Shown: one piece after another, positions 45,974 to 53,977 of the stretch
How the letters are laid out: each line of letters opens with the position of its first letter
Numbering within the stretch: the first letter of the stretch is position 1
Source: Mesorhizobium amorphae
GTDB lineage: Bacteria > Pseudomonadota > Alphaproteobacteria > Rhizobiales > Rhizobiaceae
NCBI RefSeq assembly: GCF_014843845.1
Contig: NZ_JHQS01000008.1
Coordinates: forward strand, 62,001 to 126,000
Reading direction: 5' to 3'
DNA length: 64,000 bases
Position numbers and translations under genes: made by a program
The notes under the pieces: generated by a model
The model's database searches: none
The model's input: only the letters and a program-made list of their open reading frames with translations
What the model was told of the DNA's origin: nothing

Positions 45974-46672
45974 TCACCGGCGGCTTTCGCGTGCCGAGAC
46001 CGCCTTGTGGAGATGCACCATGATGGCGGCCGCGAAGAGCGGCGTCACAAGGTTGAGCAAGGGCACGGCGAGGAAAGCGGCGATGACCAGCCCGGCGAGA
46101 AACACCGTGCTGGCATACTTTCTGCGCAGGCCCTTGGCCTCCTCCTCCGGGCGAAAGCGCATGGCGGCGAATTCGAAGAACTCGCGCCCGAGCAGGTAGC
46201 CGTTTACGATGAAGAAGGCGGCTATGTTGATGCCCGGCACCAAAAGCAGCAGCAGGGCGACGATGTTGCCGAGGATGACGACGCCGAAGAATTTTATCGA
46301 CAGCACCAGCGAGCGTAGCGCCGGCACGGCGCGTCCGGCCGGATCGCCGGGATAGTCGGTGCGCTCGACCACTTCGGCGACATCATCGAGGAACAGGCCG
46401 GCAATGATCGCCGTCGCCGGTGCGATGAGCAACGCCATCCCGAAGGCAAGAGCGATGGCGGCGATGATGCCGCTCAGCCATCCGGCCCAGGACGGCAAGC
46501 CGGGCAGCAGCGTCTCGACCCACGGCAGGGCCAGCCAATCGACAAGACCCGTCAGACCGAACCACAGCGCGACCAGCGCCAGCAGGGTCAGCCCGAGCGT
46601 CTTCAGGAAAACCGCTCGGAATTCGGGAGAGAATAGCTGACTGGCAGCGGCGCGGGCAGCGTCAAGGATCAC
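45974..46672 (-). CDS. EI24/CysZ-like membrane protein
   Basis: About 232 aa from GTG 46672, with at least four long hydrophobic segments; it fits the EI24-domain family, which includes the sulfate importer CysZ. The frame is open to 46735, but that extension lacks homology and approaches the upstream permease gene. It is probably cotranscribed with the EamA permease gene at 46749. Confidence 0.8.
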   Translation of the reverse strand: MILDAARAAASQLFSPEFRAVFLKTLGLTLLALVALWFGLTGLVDWLALPWVETLLPGLPSWAGWLSGIIAAIALAFGMALLIAPATAIIAGLFLDDVAEVVERTDYPGDPAGRAVPALRSLVLSIKFFGVVILGNIVALLLLLVPGINIAAFFIVNGYLLGREFFEFAAMRFRPEEEAKGLRRKYASTVFLAGLVIAAFLAVPLLNLVTPLFAAAIMVHLHKAVSARESRR

Positions 46673-46748
46673 GGCGTTTCCACCCCCTGGGACAAAACGG
46701 ACATCTCCGAGATAGGCGGAGACCCGACAGGCCACAAGAGCGACTTAC

Positions 46749-47651
46749 CTACCCGGCAAGTGCTGCCTTGCGGGCCGGGATGGTCATGGCCGCCACACCG
46801 GCGACGACAAAACCCATGCCGAGCCAGGCCGTCGGGCCGAGGCTCTCGCCGAGGAAGAGCGCGCCGATGCCGACGCCGATCGGCACGCGCAGATAGGCCT
46901 GCGACGTCGTGCCGACCGAACCCAGCGTGTGGATGAGGCGGAAAAAGATCGAGAACGCGAGCGCGGTGGAAAAGACCGACAGTCCAAGCAGCGCAAGGAC
47001 TGACGCGGTCGAGGGCGAAAGCGTCCAGGGCCGGTCGAAAATGAGACTCAGAGGGATGAGGATTGCCGTGCCGCAGATCATCGAGCCGGCGGCGGGCAGC
47101 ATCGGGTCGAGTCCCCTGAAGTTGCGCCCGAAAATAGCGGCACCCGCGTAGCTGACGGTGGCGGCGATGACGGCAAGCTGCGCCCAGAGCTGATGGCCAA
47201 GGCCGCCCAGCGCTTGCGCGCCGACGATGAGACATATGCCGGCGATGCCCGCGCCGACGCCGACCAGCTTGCGCAGCGTCACCGGTTCGTGGCGGGTGAT
47301 CAGCGCCGTCAGCAGGAAGGTGAAGATCGGCGAGGTCGCGTTGAGGATGGTGGCAAGGCCGGCATCGATGGAGCGTTCGGCGGCGGCAATCAGCGTGAAT
47401 GGGACAACGCTGTTCAGGCAGGCCTGGAACATGAACCGGCGCCAGGTCACCGCATCCCTCGGCATGGCGAGGCCGCGCCAGCGGATGAGAGCGAGCAGGA
47501 TGCCGCCGGCGATCAGTGTCCGCCCTGCGATGAAGGTCACCGGCGGGATCGTCTCGACGCCGACCTTGATGAAGGAGTAGGACGCACCCCAGAGCACGGC
47601 CAGCACACCGAGCAGGGCCAGTTCGGTGGTCATGTTGGTCTTTTCGGGCAC
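46749..47651 (-). CDS. EamA/DMT-family permease
   Basis: 300 aa, ten helices in two EamA repeats (VLWGASYSFIKVGVETIPPVTFIAGR; SQAYLRVPIGVGIGALFLGESLGPTAWLGMGFVVAG). Likely metabolite or drug/metabolite exporter of unknown substrate. ATG codons at 47651 and 47633 are both possible starts. The region upstream holds tandem and inverted repeats. Confidence 0.87.
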   Translation of the reverse strand: MPEKTNMTTELALLGVLAVLWGASYSFIKVGVETIPPVTFIAGRTLIAGGILLALIRWRGLAMPRDAVTWRRFMFQACLNSVVPFTLIAAAERSIDAGLATILNATSPIFTFLLTALITRHEPVTLRKLVGVGAGIAGICLIVGAQALGGLGHQLWAQLAVIAATVSYAGAAIFGRNFRGLDPMLPAAGSMICGTAILIPLSLIFDRPWTLSPSTASVLALLGLSVFSTALAFSIFFRLIHTLGSVGTTSQAYLRVPIGVGIGALFLGESLGPTAWLGMGFVVAGVAAMTIPARKAALAG

Positions 47652-47735
47652 TGCCGGTTCGCACCTCGGAAACTTCGATCGGTCCCGCTTCTAGCTCAAG
47701 AAGAAACGAAAATGCTTCGATCTGGATGCAACCAT

Positions 47736-47765
47736 AGCTGCCACGGTCTAAGCTGCCATGGTCCA
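47736..47765 (+). repeat. Tandem 15-bp direct repeat
   Basis: Two adjacent copies, AGCTGCCACGGTCTA and AGCTGCCATGGTCCA, with two differences, about 85 bp upstream of the EamA start codon (minus strand). It could be a regulator site or a small duplication. The gene-free stretch 47652-48023 otherwise holds the terminator and palindrome listed next and nothing coding that I can support. Confidence 0.55.
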
Positions 47766-47868
47766 GTTCGATCCGACGGCTGCCGCAGCGAAGTGCCAAT
47801 GGCAGCCACAGGTCGGCGTCGCGGAAGACAATGCCGATTTTCGGGGTAGGCAAAGCGGCTCCAACTCC

Positions 47869-47907
47869 AGAGCCTGATCCAGCCCGATTGAATCGGGCTG
47901 GGGCTCT
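47869..47907 (+). terminator. Strong hairpin with T-rich tail
   Basis: An 11-bp inner stem (CCAGCCCGATT and its complement) inside a second 6-bp stem AGAGCC/GGCTCT, followed by ATTTTCTGTTT. On the plus strand it has terminator form but follows no recognised plus-strand gene, so it may be part of a mobile palindromic element. Confidence 0.55.
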
Positions 47908-47919
47908 ATTTTCTGTTTG

Positions 47920-47966
47920 ACCATGATCTTGTCCGAAAACCGGGTTCCACTTTTCGGGATCATGGT
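47920..47966. repeat. Rhizobial dispersed palindrome
   Basis: ACCATGATC and GATCATGGT arms with inner arms CCGAAAA and TTTTCGG around a CCGGGTTCCAC loop. I recognise this ATGATC...TTTTCGG motif as a repeat found many times between genes in Mesorhizobium-type genomes. Confidence 0.65.
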
Positions 47967-48023
47967 CTAAACCCGCGCGCGGCCGGCATGGCAGAAAGCC
48001 GGTGGTTGTTGGCGGAGATATTG

Positions 48024-49016
48024 ATGCCGGACTATGACGTGCTTTGCATCGGCAATGCCATTGTCGACATCATCGCCCAGTGCGACGAGGCGTTCCTCGA
48101 GACCAACGGCATCATCAAGGGGGCGATGAACCTGATCGACACCAGGCGCGCCGAGCTGCTCTACAGCCGGATGGGCCCGGCGATCGAGGCGTCCGGCGGC
48201 AGCGCCGGCAACACGGCGGCGGGCATTGCCAGCTTTGGCGGCCGCGCCGCCTTCTTCGGCAAGGTGTCCAACGACCCGCTCGGCGAAATCTACACCCATG
48301 ACATCCAGGCCCAGGGCGTCGCCTTCGATACCAAACCACTCGAAGGCGAACCTCCGACGGCACGCTCGATGATCTTCGTCACGCCGGACGGCGAGCGCTC
48401 GATGAACACCTATCTCGGCGCCTGCGTGGAGCTCGGCCCGGAGGACGTCGAGGCCGACAAGGCCTCGGGCGCTGCGGTCACCTATTTCGAGGGCTATCTG
48501 TGGGATCCGCCGCGCGCCAAGGAGGCGATCAGGCAGACCGCGCGGCTGGCTCATGCTGCCGGACGCGAAGTGTCGATGACGCTGTCGGATTCGTTCTGCG
48601 TCGACCGCTACCGCGACGAGTTCCTCGACCTGATGCGATCGGGCACCGTCGACATCGTATTTGCCAACAGCCACGAGATCAAATCCCTCTACCAGACCGC
48701 TTCCTTCGAGGTGGCGCTGGCCGCCATCCGCAAGGACTGCAAGATCGCCGCCGTCACCCGCTCGGAAAAGGGCTCGGTCATCGTGCGCGGCGACGAGACC
48801 GTCACCATCGAGGCGACGACGATCAAGGACCTGGTCGACACCACCGGCGCCGGTGACCTCTACGCCGCCGGTTTCCTCTACGGCTACACGACGGGACGCA
48901 GCCTGAAGGACTGCGGCGACCTCGGCTCGCTGGCGGCCGGGCTGGTCATCCAGCAGCTCGGTCCGAGGCCGCGGCAGAATTTGCGTCGCGAAGCCGAGCA
49001 GGCGGGGTTGTTGTAG
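48024..49016 (+). CDS. Adenosine kinase-like PfkB-family sugar/nucleoside kinase
   Basis: 330 aa ribokinase fold. The PfkB signature near the C-terminus is DLVDTTGAGDLYAAGFLYG, with catalytic Asp in GAGD, and the N-terminal signature is GGSAGNTAAGIASFGGRAAFFGKV. Alphaproteobacterial proteins of this length and pattern are annotated as adenosine kinase. ATG 48024 has GGAGAT upstream; an ATG at 47988 in frame is less likely. A terminator follows at 49161. Confidence 0.88.
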   Translation: MPDYDVLCIGNAIVDIIAQCDEAFLETNGIIKGAMNLIDTRRAELLYSRMGPAIEASGGSAGNTAAGIASFGGRAAFFGKVSNDPLGEIYTHDIQAQGVAFDTKPLEGEPPTARSMIFVTPDGERSMNTYLGACVELGPEDVEADKASGAAVTYFEGYLWDPPRAKEAIRQTARLAHAAGREVSMTLSDSFCVDRYRDEFLDLMRSGTVDIVFANSHEIKSLYQTASFEVALAAIRKDCKIAAVTRSEKGSVIVRGDETVTIEATTIKDLVDTTGAGDLYAAGFLYGYTTGRSLKDCGDLGSLAAGLVIQQLGPRPRQNLRREAEQAGLL

Positions 49017-49039
49017 TCCCGCCGCGTCACCCCTGACGG

Positions 49040-49138
49040 GCATCAAACGACGCCACCTGTCGCGCGCCTTACGACAATTTCGACCCCAGCAACGCCGACG
49101 CGATCGGCGGCATCGTTCGCTTCCAGCGCTCGTTCTGA
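49040..49138 (+). pseudogene. Possible C-terminal remnant of a lost gene
   Basis: Just after the adenosine kinase stop, an open frame of about 33 codons without a start ends NFDPSNADAIGGIVRFQRSF and TGA. The composition is protein-like and is followed by a good terminator, as for a genuine 3' end. I cannot name the parent family. Confidence 0.3.
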
Positions 49139-49160
49139 TCGGAGCCCGCAATCTCGACAA

Positions 49161-49190
49161 AAAGGCCTGCGGCAAACGCCGCGGGCCTTT
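49161..49190 (+). terminator. Intrinsic terminator
   Basis: A 13-bp stem AAAGGCCTGCGGC with its complement (one T-G wobble), AAAC loop, ending in TTTAT. It lies between the adenosine kinase gene and the convergent GGDEF gene. Confidence 0.85.
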
Positions 49191-49232
49191 ATCATTTCGA
49201 GGAGCGCTACGGTGTTGCGATGAGCGCGCCGC

Positions 49233-50216
49233 TCAGGCGGTCCGGCGATGCTTGCTGGCCGCAGGCTCCAGGGCGTCGGCGGTGACCAGCCGGTTGCGGC
49301 CGTTTTTCTTGCCGACATACATCAGCCGGTCGGCCAGCGCGACCAGAGCGTCGCCGTCGCCGGCTTCGGATGGATAGATGGCGACGCCGATGGTGCAGCT
49401 GACCTGGATGTCGCCGTTCGGCGCCGGAACCTTGATGCGAAGCCGTTCCAGGACGCGTTCGGCGACGCGCACGGCCTTTTGCCTTGCCTGGTCCGCTTGC
49501 CCCGAAAACAGCAAGGCGAACTCGTCGCCACCGAGCCGCGCCACGAAATCGTCGCTGCGCAGGACGGATCGAAGGTGGTTCGACACGCCCTGCAGCAGCG
49601 CGTCGCCGGCCTCGTGGCCGAGCGTGTCGTTGACCTCCTTGAACTGGTCGAGATCGATGAACAGAAGACCGGCCGTCTGGCCGTTACCGGCGCAGCGGGC
49701 GACCACCGATTTGAGCTCGTTGTGGAAGGCGCGCCGGTTGGGCAGGTCGGTCAACAGATCGTGGTTAGCCGAATGGTCGCTCTGCTGCTTGGCCAGCTCG
49801 ATCTCGTGCTTTTGCGCGGAGAGCTCCTCGTTGGCGACCTTCAGATCCTGCAGCAGCTGGGCGTTGAGGTCCTCGACAACCTTGCGGTCGCTGATGTCGA
49901 CGACGAACCCTTCCAGGAATTCGAGCTCGCCGGCATCGTCCCAGACGCCGCCGCCGATCTCGCGGACCCAAAGCGCTTCGCCGACCTTGGGCACGATGCG
50001 ATAGTCGACGTTCCAGTTGCGGCGCGCCTCGAGCGCTGCGTCGACGGCAGCATAGACGGAGGCAAGATCGTCCGGGTGGATGGCCGAAACATAGTCGCGC
50101 ACGGCATTGTGCACGAAATCCGTGGGCGGATAGCCGCTGACGGTGAAAATGCCGTCGCTGATATAGAGCATGGTGTAGGATTGATCGTTGCGGCAGCGGT
50201 AGAGATAGCCGTCCAT
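49233..50216 (-). CDS. PAS-GGDEF protein, probable diguanylate cyclase
   Basis: 327 aa. Residues ~1-115 are a PAS/PAC sensor (IFTVSGYPPTDF, IVPKVGEALWVREIGGGVWDD), ~115-145 a coiled-coil linker, and ~150-315 a GGDEF domain with an intact active site (RLGGDEFALLF) and DLDQFKEVNDTLGHEAGD. It probably makes c-di-GMP. The PAS domain is cut at its front: conserved-looking HDERLDALLSITGR lies in frame upstream without a start, while an ATG at 50305 (MKHDGVSVSAVGHRP) is one base out of frame. So the intact gene may have begun at 50305 and suffered a one-base deletion. Confidence 0.82.
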   Translation of the reverse strand: MDGYLYRCRNDQSYTMLYISDGIFTVSGYPPTDFVHNAVRDYVSAIHPDDLASVYAAVDAALEARRNWNVDYRIVPKVGEALWVREIGGGVWDDAGELEFLEGFVVDISDRKVVEDLNAQLLQDLKVANEELSAQKHEIELAKQQSDHSANHDLLTDLPNRRAFHNELKSVVARCAGNGQTAGLLFIDLDQFKEVNDTLGHEAGDALLQGVSNHLRSVLRSDDFVARLGGDEFALLFSGQADQARQKAVRVAERVLERLRIKVPAPNGDIQVSCTIGVAIYPSEAGDGDALVALADRLMYVGKKNGRNRLVTADALEPAASKHRRTA

Positions 50217-50458
50217 GCGGCCGGTGATGCTGAGCAGCGCGTCGAGCCGCTCGTCGTGGTAGGCCTGTGGCCGACCGCCGATACAGAAACCCCGTCATGC
50301 TTCATGGCCGCACCCCCATTTGGCGGTCTGAGCGCGCCGCAGATGCCGTTACGGCAAGTCGGCAAAGAGGTTCTATATCCGCTGAGTATTATCAATCTGT
50401 TATGGGGGTGTGGATTTGCCGAGGCGTGCGGCGACCGACTAGCTACCAGCGGAATAGG

Positions 50459-51268
50459 TCACGCATCAGGCCCCACTAAGGTTCTATTCCCAACGCAAGC
50501 CTGCTCTTTGACAGGAACCTGCTCGATTATTCCAGCCGACTTATCCGAAAATCTCTTGATTTGTCCGCGTTTGTATTTGGAAATCATTCCTGACTCCCAC
50601 GCTTGGTAGCTTCTCGTTTTAAGATTTCGTTTTGTTGAAATGATCTGTTCAAAATGCCGATCAAAATCACGCTCAAAGGCGTTTGGAGAAGATACCAAAT
50701 CGTGAATCAGCATAGCGAGAGCTTCGAGTAACGACAGCTTAAACCTAACCGATAGGGCATTTTCTTTTTTTATTGCCGCTATCATCGGCCCAGATATATC
50801 TGTCTCTTCCGAATTTAGAGGGCGACTCCACTGCCCGTGCGCTAATGTATTCCTCATTTCAATAACCGGAGTTAGTTCACCCGAAATAACATCTGAAAGC
50901 GCACCATACCTCATCAATGCTGTAGGTTTTAGTGTCTGTTCTGACAGCTTTGCTTTTGGCACGTTATAACGTTTGCGATAGCCTAGTTCGAGTGACGAAT
51001 GCCACGATTCAATCTGTGAGCGCTTGTCGAATATTTGCTTGCGGGCTGAGTCGTCAAATCCCGAGGATTCATATAGAAGCTTTTTAAGGCGGCATTCGGC
51101 CCAAGCTCCTGTGAGTAGCAAGAGGATTTTGATCAGAGTGTCCGCTGATAGCTTATCCTCTCTCGCAAGCGCTGCACGCAGCTCTCGCTCCGTGTGCATG
51201 ATGCCATCGTGTACGGCCTTCAGATTCAGGACGTGGGCTTTGTACAAATCCGGAGCGCTGAGGGCCAT
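50459..51268 (-). CDS. AT-rich hypothetical protein with HEPN-like RNTLAH motif
   Basis: 269 aa from ATG 51268. The gene is clearly richer in A and T than its neighbours. All-helical appearance; the stretch VIEMRNTLAHGQW around residue 130 matches the R-N-x3-H motif of HEPN ribonucleases, and the long Lys/Arg-rich C-terminus could bind RNA. HEPN proteins often act in toxin-antitoxin, abortive-infection or anti-phage systems, but I see no antitoxin, MNT or ATPase partner here. Its GGGAG ribosome-binding site lies in the hairpin at 51280-51326. Accessory origin and the HEPN call are inference. Confidence 0.6.
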   Translation of the reverse strand: MALSAPDLYKAHVLNLKAVHDGIMHTERELRAALAREDKLSADTLIKILLLLTGAWAECRLKKLLYESSGFDDSARKQIFDKRSQIESWHSSLELGYRKRYNVPKAKLSEQTLKPTALMRYGALSDVISGELTPVIEMRNTLAHGQWSRPLNSEETDISGPMIAAIKKENALSVRFKLSLLEALAMLIHDLVSSPNAFERDFDRHFEQIISTKRNLKTRSYQAWESGMISKYKRGQIKRFSDKSAGIIEQVPVKEQACVGNRTLVGPDA

Positions 51269-51279
51269 TAATCCAGAAC

Positions 51280-51326
51280 TCCCGGCCACCAAAAGGCAAA
51301 TATGACTTGCCCTTTGGTGGCCGGGA
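51280..51326 (-). promoter_or_regulatory. 20-bp hairpin covering the Shine-Dalgarno of the HEPN-like gene
   Basis: Minus strand: TCCCGGCCACCAAAGGGCAA, 7-nt loop, TTGCCTTTTGGTGGCCGGGA, a 20-bp helix with one G-U wobble. The last GGGA of the 3' arm is part of GGGAG, 10 nt before the start codon at 51268. The 5' arm is also the 3' part of the tRNA-like sequence at 51313-51378. There is no T tract, so it is not a normal terminator. Confidence 0.7.
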
Positions 51327-51378
51327 ATCGAACCCGACTAGACTCCTTGCGGCATGTTTCCATTACACCATCACCCAA
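51313..51378 (-). tRNA. Degenerate tRNA-like sequence (probable pseudo-tRNA)
   Basis: On the minus strand: acceptor TTGGGTGA opposite CCACCAAA (six of eight pairs), a good D arm GTGT-AATGGAA-ACAT with A14 and G18G19, and a good T arm TCGGG-TTCGATT-CCCGG. The anticodon arm plus variable region is only 15 nt instead of about 22 and does not fold, and no CCA is encoded. No anticodon can be read, so it cannot be a normal tRNA. It is either a decayed tRNA, as left by an integration event, or a tRNA mimic. Confidence 0.4.
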
Positions 51379-51458
51379 GCTTTCGATCGCACAATCCGTA
51401 GTACTGGGCAAGTAATCACGAGTCAGTCATTGACTGCAGAACCTTCCTTACTGGAACG

Positions 51459-53738
51459 TCAAGCCCCCGCCGTATAGGCCGCGATCGCCGCCATGTTGAC
51501 GATGTCTGAGTCCTTGGCATTCAGCGAAACGATCTGCACCGGCTTGTTGAGGCCGACCAGCAGCGGGCCGATGACGGTCGAGCCGCCGAGCTCCTGCAGC
51601 ATCTTGGTCGAGATCGAGGCCGAGTGGAACGCGGGCATGATCAGCACGTTGGCGGGGCCGGTCAGGCGGATGAACGGGTATTGCGCCATGGCGCGGGCAT
51701 TGAGCGCCACGTCGGCGGCCATCTCGCCGTCATATTCGAAATCGACGCGGCGCTTGTCGAGGATGCGCACCGCTTCCTGCACGCGCTCGGAGCGTTCACC
51801 CTGCGGATGGCCGAAGGTGGAGTAGGCGAGCATGGCGAGCCTCGGCTCGTAGCCCATGCGGCGGGCAAAGCCTGCCGCTTCCTCGGCGATGTCGGCGATC
51901 TGCTCGGCATTCGGCATATCGTGCACGGCAGTGTCGGCGACCAGTACCGTTCTGCCCCGCGCGAGCACGATCGACACGCCGATGACGCGGTGGCCGGGCT
52001 TGGCGTCGATGATGCGACGGATGTCGTCGAGCGCCGTGGAATAGTTGCGGGTGACGCCGGTGACGATGCCGTCGGCATCGCCCAGCGCCACCATGCAGGC
52101 GGCGAAATGGTTGCGGTCATTGTTGATCAGGCGCTGGCAATCGCGAAACAGGAAGCCCTTCCTCTGCATGCGTTCATAGAGATAGTCGGTATAGATGCCG
52201 TTGCGGCGCGACAGCCTGGCATTGATGATCTCGATGCCTTGCTTGTTGAGCTCGATGCCGGCGTGCTTGGCGTTTTCCTTGATGACGTCGTCGCGGCCGA
52301 GCAGGATGGCGGTGCCGAGCTTCTGGTTCACATAGGAGACGGCAGCGCGCATGACCTGCTCCTCCTCGCCCTCGGCGAAGACGATGCGCTTGGGCTGGCG
52401 ACGCACGCGGTCATAGATGCGCTGCAAGGTCGAGGCTATCGGGTCGCGGCGGGCCGAAAGTTCCTGCGCGTAGCGGTCGAGATCGAGGATCGGCTTGCGG
52501 GCGACGCCCGACTCCATCGCGGCCTTGGCGACCGCAAGCGGGATGGCCGCGATCAGACGCGGATCGAACGGCACCGGGATGATGTAGTTGGGGCCGAATT
52601 TCGGCCGGTTGCCCTGATAGGCGGCGGCGACGTCGTCGGGCACGTCCTTGCGCGCCAGTTCGGCCAGCGCGCGTGCGGCAGCGATCTTCATCTCGTCATT
52701 GATGGTGGTGGCCCTGACATCCAGCGCGCCGCGAAAGATGTAGGGGAAACCGAGCACATTGTTGACCTGGTTCGGATAGTCCGAGCGCCCGGTCGCCATG
52801 ATGGCGTCGGTGCGTATCTCGGCCACTTCCTCCGGCGTGATCTCCGGGTCGGGATTGGCCATGGCGAAGATGATCGGGTTCTTGGCCATCGACTGCACCA
52901 TCTTGGTGGTCAGCGCGCCCCTGGCGGAGAGGCCGAGGAAGACATCGGCGCCATCCAGCGCCTCGGCCAGGCTGCGCGCCTCGGTCTTGACGGCATGCGC
53001 CGACTTCCACTGGTTCATGCCTTCGGTGCGGCCCTGGAAGACCACGCCCTTGGTGTCGCACAGGATGATGTTTTCCGGCGAAAAGCCCATCGCCTTCATC
53101 AGCTCGATGCAGGCGATGCCTGCCGCCCCCGCGCCGTTGCAGACCATCTTCGTGGTCTTCATGTCGCGGCCGGTGATCTCCAGCGCGTTGATCAGGCCGG
53201 CGGCCGAGATGATGGCGGTGCCGTGCTGGTCGTCATGGAAGACGGGAATGTCCATCAATTCGCGCAGCCGCTGCTCGATGATGAAGCATTCCGGCGCCTT
53301 GATGTCCTCGAGGTTGATGCCGCCGAAGGAGGGGCCGAGGAAGCGCACGCAGTTGATGAACTCGTCGGCATCCTCGGTGTCGACTTCGAGGTCGATGGAA
53401 TCGACATCGGCGAAGCGCTTGAACAGCACCGCCTTGCCTTCCATCACCGGCTTGGAGGCGAGCGCGCCGAGATTGCCGAGGCCGAGGATGGCGGTGCCGT
53501 TGGAGATGACGGCGACCATGTTGCCGCGCGTCGTGTAGTCGAAGGCGCGGCTCGGGTCCTCGGCGATGGCGCGCACCGGAACGGCGACGCCCGGCGAATA
53601 GGCGAGGCTGAGATCGCGCTGCGTCGCCATCGGTTTGGTGGCGACGATCTCCAGCTTGCCCGGGCGGCCCATGGCGTGGAATTCCAGCGCCTCCTGGGCG
53701 CTGACGGAGGGGCCGCTGTTTTCGGTTTTCCTGGCCAT
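51459..53738 (-). CDS. maeB: NADP-type malic enzyme with phosphotransacetylase-like domain
   Basis: 759 aa. Residues ~1-430 form the malic enzyme (LSLAYSPGVAVP; FHDDQHGTAIISAAGLINAL; NAD(P) site MVCNGAGAAGIACIELM) and ~440-759 a PTA_PTB domain that is usually regulatory rather than catalytic. It decarboxylates malate to pyruvate; in rhizobia the DME and TME enzymes share this layout, and DME is needed for nitrogen fixation in Sinorhizobium. NAD versus NADP preference cannot be told here. Start at ATG 53738. Divergent from mutS across 239 bp. Confidence 0.93.
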   Translation of the reverse strand: MARKTENSGPSVSAQEALEFHAMGRPGKLEIVATKPMATQRDLSLAYSPGVAVPVRAIAEDPSRAFDYTTRGNMVAVISNGTAILGLGNLGALASKPVMEGKAVLFKRFADVDSIDLEVDTEDADEFINCVRFLGPSFGGINLEDIKAPECFIIEQRLRELMDIPVFHDDQHGTAIISAAGLINALEITGRDMKTTKMVCNGAGAAGIACIELMKAMGFSPENIILCDTKGVVFQGRTEGMNQWKSAHAVKTEARSLAEALDGADVFLGLSARGALTTKMVQSMAKNPIIFAMANPDPEITPEEVAEIRTDAIMATGRSDYPNQVNNVLGFPYIFRGALDVRATTINDEMKIAAARALAELARKDVPDDVAAAYQGNRPKFGPNYIIPVPFDPRLIAAIPLAVAKAAMESGVARKPILDLDRYAQELSARRDPIASTLQRIYDRVRRQPKRIVFAEGEEEQVMRAAVSYVNQKLGTAILLGRDDVIKENAKHAGIELNKQGIEIINARLSRRNGIYTDYLYERMQRKGFLFRDCQRLINNDRNHFAACMVALGDADGIVTGVTRNYSTALDDIRRIIDAKPGHRVIGVSIVLARGRTVLVADTAVHDMPNAEQIADIAEEAAGFARRMGYEPRLAMLAYSTFGHPQGERSERVQEAVRILDKRRVDFEYDGEMAADVALNARAMAQYPFIRLTGPANVLIMPAFHSASISTKMLQELGGSTVIGPLLVGLNKPVQIVSLNAKDSDIVNMAAIAAYTAGA

Positions 53739-53977
53739 GATGCTCTTGATTTCCTCGCCGGTGCGGCACCCTTGAGATGGACGCCATGTTTTTGTGAGCT
53801 TCCGGATTAAGGCCACACGAGGACGCTGTAAACCGCCAAGCGATCCGGAAAAGCGCTTCTGGCATGTCACGGACTGTCGGCGGTCCGGCGCCGGCAACAG
53901 CGGGTGCGGCCGCTTCTTCCCCTGCTTTTCGAGCCGCCGGCATTAAACCCGGCAAGCACATCTGCTAGCGTGCCGGC

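Noticed and set aside
51313..51378. A functional tRNA gene
   Set aside because: The anticodon arm is about seven bases too short and cannot pair, the acceptor has mismatches, and no anticodon can be assigned; kept only as a low-confidence tRNA-like sequence.
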